64,000 bases of DNA from Candidatus Thiodiazotropha endolucinida (lineage in GTDB: Bacteria > Pseudomonadota > Gammaproteobacteria > Chromatiales > Chromatiaceae). The stretch is from NCBI RefSeq assembly GCF_001715975.1, contig NZ_MARB01000003.1, positions 1 to 64,000 on the forward strand, given 5' to 3'. Positions 36,284 through 45,988 of the stretch are shown here, one piece after another. Within the stretch, counting starts at the first letter, position 1. Every line of letters begins with the position of its first letter. The notes under the pieces are model-generated. The model was not told the origin of the DNA. It made no database searches and saw nothing but the letters and a program-made list of their open reading frames with translations. A program made the translations under genes and the position numbers.

Positions 36284-38040
36284 CAGACCAACTCGCTCCC
36301 GGGTGACAGATACATCTCATGATGCCCCTTGCCTGCCGCAATCATCGGATAGACATTCTCCGAGGGATCGACCACCACATCCAGGAAGACCAGCCGGTCC
36401 TTGAGAGAGAAGGCCTCTTTCATCGCTCCCTCCAGATCCTTCGTTTTATCAACGCGCATTCCCACGTGGCCGTAGGACTCGGTCAATTTGACAAAATCCG
36501 GTGTCACGCTCATGCCGGACTGGGAGTAGCGGCTCTCGTAGAAAAACTCCTGCCACTGCCGCACCATGCCCATATATCCGTTATTCAGCAAAATGATCTT
36601 TATCGGCAGTTCGTATTGAAGACAGGTCGCCAACTCCTGGATACACATCTGGATACTCGATTCGCCGGTGACCACCGCCACTTCAGCCTTCGGAAAGGCC
36701 ATCTGAACCCCCATCGCCGCGGGCAGGCCGAAACCCATGGTGCCGAGCCCTCCCGAGTTGATCCAACGCCGCGGTTTGTCGAAACGGTAGAATTGCGCCG
36801 CGAACATCTGGTGCTGACCCACATCGGAAGTCACATAGGCGTCTCCCTTGGTGACCTTGTGCAGTATCTCGACCGCGTGCTGCGGCTTTATCAGCTCACT
36901 CTTCTGGTCATACTTCAGACAATCCATAGAGCGCCATTTTTCGATCTGCTCCCACCACTGTTTCAAGGCTTGCTTCCTGGGTTGCTCATCACCTTCGTCG
37001 ACCACCTTCAGCATATCCCGAAGCACCTGCTTGACCGGACCCACGATGGGTACGTCGACACGGACGTTCTTGGAGATCGATGAAGGATCGATATCGATAT
37101 GGATGATGGTCGCATCCGGGCAAAACTGTTTCACGTGACCGGTGACCCGGTCATCGAAACGGGCGCCGACAGCGATCAGCACGTCGGTCTCGTGCATTGC
37201 CATATTCGCTTCGTAGGTGCCATGCATGCCGAGCATACCGAGGAAGTTCCTGCCGCTACCCGGATAGGCGCCCAAACCCATCAGGGTCTGGGTGATCGGA
37301 AACCCCAGCTTGTCCACGAGGTCGGTCAGCGGTTTGGCGGCATCGTCCAACACCACCCCGCCACCGGTATAGAAGACCGGGCGCTCGGCCTCCATCATGA
37401 TCTTGACCGCTTTCTTGATCTGCCCAAGGTGGCCTTTGACCACCGGATTGTAGGAGCGCATCTTGACCTTGTTGGGATATTTATAGGGAATCTTGATCCC
37501 AGGGTCCGTCACATCCTTGGGTATATCGACCACCACCGGCCCGGGACGACCGCTGGTGGCGATGTAGAAGGCCTTTTTGATGGTCTCTGCCAGATCTTCC
37601 AGCCGCTTGACCAGAAAGTTGTGCTTCACGCAGGGGCGTGTAATGCCAACCGTATCGACTTCCTGAAACGCATCACTGCCGATCACCGGCGTCGGAACCT
37701 GGCCGGTGAGAATTACCATCGGGATTGAGTCCATGAAGGCCGTGGCAATGCCTGTCACCGCATTGGTCGCCCCCGGACCGGAGGTCACCAGTACGACGCC
37801 CGGTTTGCCGGTGGCGCGCGCATAACCGTCGGCCGCGTGTCCCGCCGCCTGCTCGTGGCGCACCAGAATATGTTTCACATCCTTCTGTTTGAAAATAGCG
37901 TCGTAGATATGCAGTACAGCACCGCCCGGATAACCGAACACATGCTCCACACCCTCATCTTTCAAACATTGAACGATGATCTCGCCACCGCTGAGTTCCA
38001 CCTTGAGGCCTCCAATTGCGCCGATTGTCTTTTCGGACAC
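36283..38040 (-). CDS. ilvB: Acetolactate synthase, large subunit
   Basis: A 585-residue thiamine-diphosphate enzyme that condenses pyruvate with pyruvate or 2-oxobutyrate. N-terminal Pyr domain with [13 protein letters not shown] and catalytic Glu in [18 protein letters not shown]; middle FAD-binding domain; C-terminal PP domain. The ThDP motif reads [29 protein letters not shown], so GDG is GES: Glu for the metal Asp also occurs in related enzymes, Ser is less usual. The start is GTG at 38040. It leads the ilvB-ilvN-ilvC cluster; I see no attenuator leader peptide upstream. Confidence 0.95.
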   Translation of the reverse strand: MSEKTIGAIGGLKVELSGGEIIVQCLKDEGVEHVFGYPGGAVLHIYDAIFKQKDVKHILVRHEQAAGHAADGYARATGKPGVVLVTSGPGATNAVTGIATAFMDSIPMVILTGQVPTPVIGSDAFQEVDTVGITRPCVKHNFLVKRLEDLAETIKKAFYIATSGRPGPVVVDIPKDVTDPGIKIPYKYPNKVKMRSYNPVVKGHLGQIKKAVKIMMEAERPVFYTGGGVVLDDAAKPLTDLVDKLGFPITQTLMGLGAYPGSGRNFLGMLGMHGTYEANMAMHETDVLIAVGARFDDRVTGHVKQFCPDATIIHIDIDPSSISKNVRVDVPIVGPVKQVLRDMLKVVDEGDEQPRKQALKQWWEQIEKWRSMDCLKYDQKSELIKPQHAVEILHKVTKGDAYVTSDVGQHQMFAAQFYRFDKPRRWINSGGLGTMGFGLPAAMGVQMAFPKAEVAVVTGESSIQMCIQELATCLQYELPIKIILLNNGYMGMVRQWQEFFYESRYSQSGMSVTPDFVKLTESYGHVGMRVDKTKDLEGAMKEAFSLKDRLVFLDVVVDPSENVYPMIAAGKGHHEMYLSPGSELV

Positions 38041-38199
38041 TAAACTTATAGAAACAGTGCAAAATACTAATACTACCTTTACAGGTCAAGCGGATATCCC
38101 CTCTCATTTTGTACTTTCAGCTTCTCTCATTACTTGCCATTCGGGCAACATGCTCCATAATGATCCTGATCAATGATGTATGACACAGGGATCCAATCC

Positions 38200-38643
38200 G
38201 TGAAACAGACACTTTTACTCGCGCTATTACTTCCATTCTTAACCGTGGCTTCCGCTGAAACCTATCGCTGGGTCAACGAAGAGGGAGTGGTGACCTACTC
38301 ACAAACACCACCGCCGGATGTCAAAGCTGAAACCGTGAAGATAAGGACCACACCCGCGGGCAGTGGCGTCGATTCAAAAAAACAACTGGAAGAACTGCGG
38401 CAAAGACTGGCAGACAGCGCCGAAGACAGGGCGCTGAAAAAGGCGCAGAAGAAAGAGCAGGCTGAAATCAAAGCTGAAAACAGGAAAAACTGTAATATCG
38501 CTCGAAAGAATCTGGAGCAGCTCACGGCCTTGGGAAACCGTCTGTACAAGACAGAGGACGGCTATGTCCGCCTGACCGAGGAGAATCGCCAAAAGAAGAT
38601 GCAGCAGGCGAGGGAACAGATCAAAGAGCACTGCAAAAGGTAG
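38200..38643 (+). CDS. DUF4124 periplasmic protein
   Basis: About 147 residues with a Sec signal peptide (MKQTLLLALLLPFLTVASA), then the DUF4124 motif ETYRWVNEEGVVTYSQTPP typical of small gammaproteobacterial envelope proteins, then a strongly charged helical region (residues 70-147) likely to be a coiled coil. I chose the GTG at 38200, with AGGGA upstream, because it starts directly at the signal peptide; ATG at 38173 adds nine residues. It is followed after six bases by the MIF-like gene. Function unknown. Confidence 0.8.
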   Translation: MKQTLLLALLLPFLTVASAETYRWVNEEGVVTYSQTPPPDVKAETVKIRTTPAGSGVDSKKQLEELRQRLADSAEDRALKKAQKKEQAEIKAENRKNCNIARKNLEQLTALGNRLYKTEDGYVRLTEENRQKKMQQAREQIKEHCKR

Positions 38644-38649
38644 CCGCAG

Positions 38650-38994
38650 ATGCCGCTGCTCAAGATCACCACAAATCAGCCTCTCGACCAGGACAGGCTG
38701 GAGCCATTGCTCAAGCATGCCTCTGAGTCAGTGGCAGCCATCCTTGGTAAACCCGAGCGGTATGTCATGGTCAGCATCGAACACAACCCTCAGATGCTGT
38801 TTGCGGGCAGCCGTGACGCGCTAGCCTATCTGGAGCTGAAAAGCATCGGCCTTCCAGATGATCAGACACGACAGATATCCAACGCCTTATGTCAACTGAT
38901 GGAGCGGCAACTGGCCATATCTCCTGACAGGATTTACATAGAGTTCAGCGCCGCTGAACGCCATCAATGGGGTTGGAACTCCTCGACCTTTTAA
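38650..38994 (+). CDS. MIF/tautomerase-superfamily protein
   Basis: A 114-residue protein with the MIF fold: MPLLKITTNQ with the N-terminal Pro2 that acts as catalytic base after Met removal, the ERYVMVSIEHNPQMLFAGS region, LAYLELKSIG and the C-terminal ISPDRIYIEFSAAERHQWGWNSSTF. It should form a trimer and may tautomerise phenylpyruvate-like enols. It is cotranscribed with the DUF4124 gene (six-base gap). Confidence 0.85.
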   Translation: MPLLKITTNQPLDQDRLEPLLKHASESVAAILGKPERYVMVSIEHNPQMLFAGSRDALAYLELKSIGLPDDQTRQISNALCQLMERQLAISPDRIYIEFSAAERHQWGWNSSTF

Positions 38995-39037
38995 TCCAGC
39001 CGAATTGGGTGATAAAGCCCGACAATAGCTTATCTGT

Positions 39038-39051
39038 TTGATTTTTATCAA
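39038..39051 (+). promoter_or_regulatory. FNR/Anr-type box upstream of the octahaem operon
   Basis: TTGATTTTTATCAA is an exact TTGAT-N4-ATCAA match. The next gene on the plus strand, the octahaem cytochrome, starts about 490 bases away, which would mean a long leader or a missing short gene between. Anaerobic induction of a cytochrome of this type is expected, so the match is meaningful but the distance is unusual. Confidence 0.55.
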
Positions 39052-39542
39052 TAGAGACAATCATTTACTCTTTTCATGCTTTTGCGAAGCATCAATGACC
39101 GATACGGCCGCCCTTCACTGTAGTACTTCATGGACGGCATCCACAACCTTGTCTCCACAGGTTGTAGCGCCTGTCTTACCGGCTGTATGTCAGGTACCGG
39201 CAATCCTCTGTCAACTTCACTCATAGTGGCAGATTCCCGTCCCTGGCGGCACCGCATACTGCCGGTATCTATCGACCGACATGGCACAGAGCCATAACTG
39301 CACCCTATCACGTCGTAAGCTCACCCCGGCACTGCACTGCACTGATATTGTGCGCCCCGCTGACGCGCTCATTGGGAATTATCAATGTCATCCGGTACGA
39401 GGCTCAGTACCCTGATTTTGAATAGGGATTTCATGCTCAAATCTAGCAACCCCGAACCTCTCCGGTTTGGGGCGGCTAGTGTGCTTAAACAAGACCGGAC
39501 ATTGCCGTTTATGTGTCACGGTCATAAACCGTCAATGCGGAA
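39052..39542. other. 490-base leader of the octahaem cytochrome gene
   Basis: No convincing gene. A plus-strand frame beginning MLLRSINDRYGRPSL at 39076 is stopped by TAG and goes on in the same frame as YFMDGIHNLVSTGCSACLTG; it may be the remains of a small gene, but I recognise no family. Confidence 0.35.
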
Positions 39543-41249
39543 ATGAAGATGCATAAACAAGCCAAGCTGGTTATCAACCCCAGAATACTGGCCTGTCTTA
39601 CGGCCTTTCTACTGGGAATTTCAAACCAAACCCTAGCCGACACCAAGCACACTGCCGCCACGGAACATGACGATATAGATATGAACTTCCGCGTCATCAC
39701 GGATACCAAACCGAGTATCCGCGATGATGGCGAGTCAACAGCCGATCACAGTAAATTCGAAGTCCTTGAAGGCCCCTTTGAGCACGGCCCGGAAGTCACC
39801 AGGGCCTGTCTATCCTGTCACACCGAGGCGGGTCGCCACTTCATGAAGTCGGTACACTGGACCTGGGAATATGTTAATCCCGAGACTGGCCAGATACTGG
39901 GCAAGAAACATCTGATCAACACCTTCTGCACCAATGCCCGCGGCAACGAGGGGATGTGCGCCCAGTGCCACGCCGGATATGGCTGGAAGGACCAACACTA
40001 TGATTTCTCCAATCAGGACAACATTGACTGCCTGGTCTGCCACGACCGTACCGGCACCTATTACAAGACACCGAATAGTATGGGCAACAAGGCGTGTTCG
40101 GTGATGTTCGAGGGCAAACAGCCGATCCAGTGGGCAAAGGTGGCGCAGAGTGTCGGCAAACCGGGGCGTGAGAACTGTGGCTCCTGCCATTTTTACGGTG
40201 GTGGCGGCGATGGCGTAAAGCACGGCGACCTGGACTCCTCGCTGAAATCACCCAACAGGCAGCTCGATGTGCACATGGACGCCGGGGGCCTCAATTTCGC
40301 CTGCACAACCTGCCATGTAACCAAGCAGCATCTGTGGGCAGGTAGCCACTATAACGTCATGGCACACGACACTGAGGGGCTGGGACTGCCGGGTGAGCGT
40401 CGCGACGTGGCTACCTGCGAGTCGTGCCACGGCGACACACCCCATAAGAAGACCGAACTGGTAGGTATCAAGCTCAATGGCCATGTGGACAAGATCGCCT
40501 GTCAGACATGCCATATACCCACCATCGCACGCGGCGGCGTCGCCACAATGGTCGACTGGGATTGGCGCACGGCCGGTAGGACCAAGGACGGCGAGGGCTT
40601 CAAGGAGAAGAACTACACCCAGGGCAATGGTGATCATCGCGCCACTTATAAATCGATCAAGGGTAATTTCGAGTACGATGAGAATCTGATACCGCACTAT
40701 GGCTGGTTCGACGGTCAGATGCGTTATACCACCATCGACACCAGATTCGACCCATCCACGGGTCCGGTGGAGATCAACGGTTTCAAAGGCTCTCAGGACG
40801 ATGGCACCTCCCGCATCTGGCCCTTCAAGCGTATGCATACGGTGCAACCCTACGACAAGGGCAATAACACCATGGTCTACATGCACCTGTGGGGGGACGA
40901 TGATGACGCCTACTGGGGCAACTACGATTTTGCCCGCGCCATCAGGGTCGGCATGGCAAACAACAATATCCCCTACAGCGGTAAGTACGACTTTGTCGAG
41001 ACCTACTCCTACTGGCCCATCACCCACATGGTAGCACCCGGCGAGGATGCCCTCGGCTGTGCCGAATGCCATAGCCGCGACGGTCGTCTCGACGATCTCA
41101 AGGGATTCTACATACCGGGCCGTGACAGTTTCCGCTGGCTCGACATCCTAGGCTACTTCGCAATGGGCGGCGCGTTGGTGGGTGTACTTTTCCACGGCCT
41201 GTTGCGCAAACTCATAGGCAAGAAAAACCGGCAGAGGAGCGCATCATGA
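39543..41249 (+). CDS. Octahaem c-type cytochrome, tetrathionate reductase (Otr) family
   Basis: A 568-residue periplasmic protein with a signal peptide (residues 1-32), a C-terminal membrane anchor (about 533-555) and eight CxxCH sites: residues 89-93, 139-143, 163-167, 212-216, 254-258, 292-296, 320-324 and 506-510. The arrangement matches octahaem tetrathionate reductase; family members also reduce nitrite or hydroxylamine. The active haem of Shewanella Otr has a lysine ligand; K149 in GYGWKD just after site 2 is a candidate here. The C-terminal anchor and the cytochrome b partner encoded next indicate quinol-linked electron delivery. The direction in a sulfur oxidiser could be reductive or oxidative. 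Confidence 0.88.
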   Translation: MKMHKQAKLVINPRILACLTAFLLGISNQTLADTKHTAATEHDDIDMNFRVITDTKPSIRDDGESTADHSKFEVLEGPFEHGPEVTRACLSCHTEAGRHFMKSVHWTWEYVNPETGQILGKKHLINTFCTNARGNEGMCAQCHAGYGWKDQHYDFSNQDNIDCLVCHDRTGTYYKTPNSMGNKACSVMFEGKQPIQWAKVAQSVGKPGRENCGSCHFYGGGGDGVKHGDLDSSLKSPNRQLDVHMDAGGLNFACTTCHVTKQHLWAGSHYNVMAHDTEGLGLPGERRDVATCESCHGDTPHKKTELVGIKLNGHVDKIACQTCHIPTIARGGVATMVDWDWRTAGRTKDGEGFKEKNYTQGNGDHRATYKSIKGNFEYDENLIPHYGWFDGQMRYTTIDTRFDPSTGPVEINGFKGSQDDGTSRIWPFKRMHTVQPYDKGNNTMVYMHLWGDDDDAYWGNYDFARAIRVGMANNNIPYSGKYDFVETYSYWPITHMVAPGEDALGCAECHSRDGRLDDLKGFYIPGRDSFRWLDILGYFAMGGALVGVLFHGLLRKLIGKKNRQRSAS

Positions 41250-41947
41250 GCAGCAATACCAGCAGTGTAACGAACGCCTCCATCAAGCGGCGGGGCGAGA
41301 AACACTATGTCATGCTCTACACCCGCTACGAGCGCTTTTGGCACTGGTCCCAGGCGTTGCTGATCTTCACACTGTTCTACACCGGGCTGGGGCTGCATGG
41401 ACTGCACGATTGGCTCGATTTCAGCACTGCGGTGGTCGTCCACAGCTATGCCGCACTGGCGCTAATTCTGTTATGGATCTTCACCACTTTCTGGAACTTC
41501 ACCACCGGCCAATGGCGCCAGTATCTCTTCAAGGAGGGGGTGATGAAAGTGATCCGCTTCTACGCCTACGGCATCCTGGTGGGCGAGCCCCATCCCTACA
41601 AGAAAGGGCTGCAGCGTAAGCAGAATGCACTCCAGTCGCTGGCTTACATGAGCTTCATGTTACTGATCGGTCCCACCCTTTGGGCCTCCGGTATCATCTA
41701 TCTGCTCTACGATTTGTGGAGCGGCTACAGCTGGTCGGGCCTGGGGCTGACTCTGATCGCCTTCGCACACACCGCGGCGGCTTACCTCATGGGCACTTTC
41801 GTGATCATCCATGTCTACATGACCACCACCGGCAAGACACCGACCCACTACATCAAGACCATGATCACCGGTTACGACAACATCGAGCTGACCGAGGCTG
41901 AAGTTGCATATATCGAAGAGACCCACGCAGTCTCGATGAAGGACTGA
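41246..41947 (+). CDS. Cytochrome b561-type membrane partner
   Basis: A 233-residue integral membrane protein with four to five spans and the haem-ligand pattern of Ni-hydrogenase/b561-type cytochromes b (RYERFWHWSQALLIF, VVVHSYAALALI, AYLMGTFVIIHVYMTTTG). Its ATG overlaps the TGA of the octahaem gene (ATGA), so they are coupled and very likely form one complex that passes electrons between the quinone pool and the octahaem protein. Confidence 0.88.
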   Translation: MSSNTSSVTNASIKRRGEKHYVMLYTRYERFWHWSQALLIFTLFYTGLGLHGLHDWLDFSTAVVVHSYAALALILLWIFTTFWNFTTGQWRQYLFKEGVMKVIRFYAYGILVGEPHPYKKGLQRKQNALQSLAYMSFMLLIGPTLWASGIIYLLYDLWSGYSWSGLGLTLIAFAHTAAAYLMGTFVIIHVYMTTTGKTPTHYIKTMITGYDNIELTEAEVAYIEETHAVSMKD

Positions 41948-42045
41948 AATAGACGGCATAACTCGTATCGACCCTCTCCGACCGTGACCCGCCACCCGAA
42001 GCGGGATAGAATCACGCCTTTTCACTACCAGGCCGAGCCAGACCC

Positions 42046-43758
42046 ATGCGTACTTCAAACTTTCCTCTACACACCGTCAAGGAGACACCCGCCGATGCCG
42101 AGACCGCAAGCCATAGGTTGATGTTGCGTGCCGGTTTGATCCGCAAGTTGGCAGCCGGTCTCTACACCTGGCTTCCCCTGGGCCTGAGGGTGCTGCGCAA
42201 GGTGGAGAGCATCGTACGCGAGGAGATGGACCGGGCCGGCGCCCTGGAAGTGCTGATGCCGACAGTACAGCCCGCCGAACTTTGGCAGGAATCGGGCCGC
42301 TGGGAGCAGTACGGCCCTGAGCTGTTGCGCCTGCACGACCGCCACCAGCGGGAGTTTTGCTACGGCCCCACCCACGAGGAGATCATCACAGAGCTGGCGC
42401 GAAACGAGCTGCGCAGTTACAAACAACTGCCGGTCAACTTCTACCAGATCCAGACCAAGTTCCGGGATGAGATACGCCCCCGCTTCGGCGTCATGCGTGC
42501 CCGCGAGTTTCTCATGAAGGATGCCTACTCCTTCCACCTGAACCAGGATTCCCTGCAGCAGACCTACGAGGTGATGCACCAAACCTACTCCCGCATCTTC
42601 AGCCGTTGCGGCCTCGATTTCCGTCCGGTGGCTGCTGATACCGGCAGTATCGGCGGCAGCGGCTCTCATGAGTTCCACGTGCTGGCCGAATCGGGCGAGG
42701 ACGCCATCGCTTTCTCCACCATCAGCGACTACGCCGCCAACGTGGAGCTGGCCGAGGCGGTTGCACCGGCGGGGGAGCGTCCGAAACCCGGCATGGAGAT
42801 GACCCTAGTCGACACCCCGGGCGCCAAGACCATCCAGGAGCTGGTGGCACAGTTCGACCAGCCTATTGAGAAGACAGTGAAGACCCTGGTGGTAAAAGCA
42901 TCGGAGGAGATGAATGCCGAACTGGTGGCCCTGCTGGTGCGTGGCGACCACGATCTGAACGAGATCAAGGCGGACAAGCTGGCCCAGGTGGCCTCCCCAC
43001 TGCAGTTTGCCGAGGAGGCGGAGATCCGCGCCGCCATCGGTGCCGGCCCCGGCTCCCTCGGTCCGGTCAAGCTGCCGATCCCCTATATCGTCGACCGCAC
43101 GGTGGCCAAGATGGCCGACTTCAGCGCCGGCGCCAATCAGGACGGCAAACACTACTTCGGTATCAACTGGGACCGCGACCTGCCGGAGCCGACGGAGATC
43201 GCCGATCTTCGCAATGTGCGGGAGGGCGATCCCAGCCCCGACGGTCAGGGCGTACTCACTATCGCCCGTGGCATCGAGGTGGGTCACATCTTCCAGCTCG
43301 GTAAAAAGTACAGCGACGCAATGAATGCCACCGTTCTCGACGAGAATGGCAAGGCGGTGGTAATGACCATGGGCTGCTACGGCATCGGCGTCACCCGTGT
43401 GGTGGCCGCCGCTATCGAACAGCACCACGACGACAAGGGTATCGCATGGCCTACCGCCCTGGCCCCCTTCCAGGTCGCCCTCTGCCCCATGAAGATGGAC
43501 AAATCCCAGCGGGTGCGGGAGACAGTGGAGATGCTGTACGCCGATCTGCAGGCCGCCGGAATCCAGGTGCTGCTCGACGACCGCAGTGTGCGCCCCGGTT
43601 TCATGTTCGCGGACATGGAGTTGATCGGCATCCCCCACCGCATCGTGGTAGGCGAAAAGTCTCTCGACGGGGGCAAGGTGGAGTACCGGGGACGCAAGGA
43701 GAATGAGAACAGTTATATTCCCCTCGAGGAGATTGTCGGGTTCATCCTTGATCGATGA
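42046..43758 (+). CDS. proS: Prolyl-tRNA synthetase (bacterial type)
   Basis: A 570-residue class II synthetase. Motif 1 is in [39 protein letters not shown], motif 2 in [26 protein letters not shown], motif 3 in [27 protein letters not shown]. The editing insertion (about residues 225-400) that removes Ala-tRNA-Pro is present, as is the C-terminal anticodon-binding domain. The length agrees with E. coli ProS (572). Start ATG; about 98 bases after the cytochrome b gene, so probably separate. Confidence 0.97.
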   Translation: MRTSNFPLHTVKETPADAETASHRLMLRAGLIRKLAAGLYTWLPLGLRVLRKVESIVREEMDRAGALEVLMPTVQPAELWQESGRWEQYGPELLRLHDRHQREFCYGPTHEEIITELARNELRSYKQLPVNFYQIQTKFRDEIRPRFGVMRAREFLMKDAYSFHLNQDSLQQTYEVMHQTYSRIFSRCGLDFRPVAADTGSIGGSGSHEFHVLAESGEDAIAFSTISDYAANVELAEAVAPAGERPKPGMEMTLVDTPGAKTIQELVAQFDQPIEKTVKTLVVKASEEMNAELVALLVRGDHDLNEIKADKLAQVASPLQFAEEAEIRAAIGAGPGSLGPVKLPIPYIVDRTVAKMADFSAGANQDGKHYFGINWDRDLPEPTEIADLRNVREGDPSPDGQGVLTIARGIEVGHIFQLGKKYSDAMNATVLDENGKAVVMTMGCYGIGVTRVVAAAIEQHHDDKGIAWPTALAPFQVALCPMKMDKSQRVRETVEMLYADLQAAGIQVLLDDRSVRPGFMFADMELIGIPHRIVVGEKSLDGGKVEYRGRKENENSYIPLEEIVGFILDR

Positions 43759-43969
43759 GGTATAAATCAACCCACGAATGGAAACCGATCACCACAAGCA
43801 AACAACAAAAGCCAATGTACGAGAAAATAATTGTTTAGCGTGCGGTTTGTAGATCAATGGGATTAGCACTTAACTTCGGTTAGATTTTTGGATCCTTTGA
43901 TACGCGTTGTCAGCTATCCATTGAAGGTTTTTCATAATAGACAGAGACTCACTGATCCTGAACATGGGA

Positions 43970-44012
43970 TTTCATTTGCGTTCATTGGCAGTGATCGGCG
44001 TCCATTAGCGCT
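43970..44012. repeat. Degenerate GCGTnnATTnGCG repeat pair
   Basis: TTTGCGTTCATTGGC (43976-43990) and CGGCGTCCATTAGCGC (43997-44011) resemble the motifs in the leuA-downstream gap (23481-23664). They lie in the 380-base gap between proS and fabA, which has no gene that I accept. Confidence 0.4.
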
Positions 44013-44141
44013 TTTGTGGAGCAATAACTATAGGACTGCCGCAAAGAACAGGGACGGGGATTTGACAGCTTACCGTTGAAGCGGGGAAACTATGCCGCTT
44101 TTATACCCCACCGGGCTATTTCACAGAGAGGCAGAACCAAG

Positions 44142-44657
44142 ATGACCAGACAAAACGCTTACAACCGCGATGAGCTGTTGAGTTGCGGCCATGGTGATAT
44201 GTTTGGTCCGGGCAATGCTCAGCTGCCGACACCCAATATGTTGATGATGGACCGTATCATCAAAATCACGGATGACGGCGGGGAATTCAACAAGGGGGAG
44301 ATTCTGGCCGAACTCGATATTCAACCCGATCTGTGGTTCTTCGATTGCCATTTTCCCGGTGATCCGGTGATGCCGGGCTGCCTCGGACTCGATGCCATGT
44401 GGCAGATGGTGGGCTTCTTTCTCGCCTGGATCGGTAATCCGGGACACGGTCGGGCTCTCGGTGTCGGTGAAGTGAAGTTTACCGGCCAGGTGTTGCCCAC
44501 TGCCAAGCAGGTTACCTACCACATCAACATCAAGCGGGTGATAGCCCGTAAGCTGGTTTTGGGTGTGGCCGATGGGGTGATGAAGGTCGATGGCCGTGAG
44601 ATCTATTCCGCGAAGGACCTGCGTGTCGGTCTCTTCACCTCTACCGACAATTTCTGA
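44142..44657 (+). CDS. fabA: 3-hydroxydecanoyl-ACP dehydratase/isomerase
   Basis: A 171-residue FabA hot-dog enzyme that dehydrates 3-hydroxydecanoyl-ACP and isomerises it to the cis-3-enoyl form, the branch point of anaerobic unsaturated fatty-acid synthesis. Active-site His and Asp are in [28 protein letters not shown]; the length is that of E. coli FabA (172). GAGAGG lies upstream of the ATG at 44142. fabB does not follow. Confidence 0.96.
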   Translation: MTRQNAYNRDELLSCGHGDMFGPGNAQLPTPNMLMMDRIIKITDDGGEFNKGEILAELDIQPDLWFFDCHFPGDPVMPGCLGLDAMWQMVGFFLAWIGNPGHGRALGVGEVKFTGQVLPTAKQVTYHINIKRVIARKLVLGVADGVMKVDGREIYSAKDLRVGLFTSTDNF

Positions 44658-44669
44658 TCCCTCCGGCCG

Positions 44670-45914
44670 ATGGCCATGTTGCAGGGATTGACCGGTCTGT
44701 TCCTTATCCCATTGCTAGCCTGGTTGATCAGCGAAAACAGGCGGGCTTTCGACTGGCGTGTGCCGGTTGCCGGGCTTACCCTACAACTGATACTCGCACT
44801 GCTGTTGTTGAAACTCTCCCTGTTCCAGGCACTGTTTATCCAACTTAATCAGGTATTGCTGGCACTGCAGCAGGCGACGGAAGCGGGTACCGGCTTCGTG
44901 TTCGGTTATCTTGGTGGCGCCGAATCCCCTTTTCTGGCGAGCGATGGCGGTAGCAGCTTTGTTCTCGCCTTTCGCGCCCTCCCGCTGGTGTTGGTGATCA
45001 GCGCCCTCTCAGCCCTGCTCTTTTACTGGCGGATACTACCGCTGGTGGTGAGATTTTTCTCATGGCTGCTGCAAAAGAGCCTGGGTATCAGCGGCGCCCT
45101 GGGCCTGGGCGCGGCAGCCAATGTGTTTGTCGGTATGGTGGAATCGCCCCTGTTGATCCGCCCCTACCTGAGCAAACTCACACGCAGCGAACTCTTCAGC
45201 CTGATGACCCTCGGTATGGCAACCATCGCCGGCACCGTGCTGGTACTCTACGCCAGCCTCCTCGAGGGCGTAATCGACAATCCCATCGGGCATCTGCTGA
45301 CCGCCTCGCTGATCTCCGCACCCGCTGCCGTCATGATCTCCCGGCTGATGGTGCCCGAAACCCAGCCCGGCACGGCTGGCGAGCTGCTCGATTTACAGCC
45401 GGTCAACAGCGGCATGGAGGCGATCGCCAATGGAACCATCGAGGGATTGAAACTGCTGGCCAACATTGTCGCTTTGCTGATTGTCTTGGTCGCTCTGGTC
45501 AGCCTTCTCAACCAGATGCTTGACTTGCTGCCGGATATCACAGGGGAACCACTGAGCCTGCAACGCCTCCTGGGGTGGCTGATGGCCCCGCTGGCATGGG
45601 TTATGGGCATCCCCTGGTCAGAGGCGATCACCGCCGGTTCACTGCTGGGTACCAAGACGGTCCTCAATGAGCTCTTGGCCTATATTGATCTTATCCGCTT
45701 ACCAGCGGACGCCTTGGATGAGCGCAGCCGCCTGATTCTCACCTACGCGCTTTGCGGATTCGCCAATTTCGGCAGCTTGGGTATCATGCTCGGAGGACTG
45801 GGGTCGATGGTACCGGAACGTCGCAGCGAGATTGTTGCTTTGGGCATGAAGTCAATTGTCGCCGGCACACTGGCTACCCTGCTCACCGGTACCGTGGTCG
45901 GTCTGATATGGTGA
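44670..45914 (+). CDS. NupC-family concentrative nucleoside transporter
   Basis: A 414-residue inner-membrane protein with about nine hydrophobic spans and two re-entrant loops. The family motifs are clear: GFVFGYLGG, LLQKSLGISGALGLGAAANVFVGMVESPLLIRPYL (first discontinuous helix) and GTKTVLNELLAYIDL ... CGFANFGSLGIMLGGLGSMVPERR (second). It imports nucleosides with H+ or Na+. It starts 12 bases after fabA, so readthrough from fabA is likely although the functions are unrelated. Confidence 0.93.
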   Translation: MAMLQGLTGLFLIPLLAWLISENRRAFDWRVPVAGLTLQLILALLLLKLSLFQALFIQLNQVLLALQQATEAGTGFVFGYLGGAESPFLASDGGSSFVLAFRALPLVLVISALSALLFYWRILPLVVRFFSWLLQKSLGISGALGLGAAANVFVGMVESPLLIRPYLSKLTRSELFSLMTLGMATIAGTVLVLYASLLEGVIDNPIGHLLTASLISAPAAVMISRLMVPETQPGTAGELLDLQPVNSGMEAIANGTIEGLKLLANIVALLIVLVALVSLLNQMLDLLPDITGEPLSLQRLLGWLMAPLAWVMGIPWSEAITAGSLLGTKTVLNELLAYIDLIRLPADALDERSRLILTYALCGFANFGSLGIMLGGLGSMVPERRSEIVALGMKSIVAGTLATLLTGTVVGLIW

Positions 45915-45988
45915 ATGAAAGAAGTGCTGATTCTTCAGGACATGTGCAAGCTTGCAACAACCGAGTGAAATAACCCGGAACTAATTTG

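Noticed and set aside
38160-38173. FNR-like sequence ATGATCCTGATCAA between ilvB and the DUF4124 gene
   Set aside because: One mismatch in the first half-site, and it is only 27 bases from the start codon, with no room for a promoter on that side; likely chance.
39076-39300. Possible small gene beginning MLLRSINDRYGRP in the octahaem leader
   Set aside because: Stopped after 15 codons by TAG, with no family match; at most a remnant.
43888-44079. 63-codon frame between proS and fabA
   Set aside because: It overlaps the degenerate repeats and has no coding signature.
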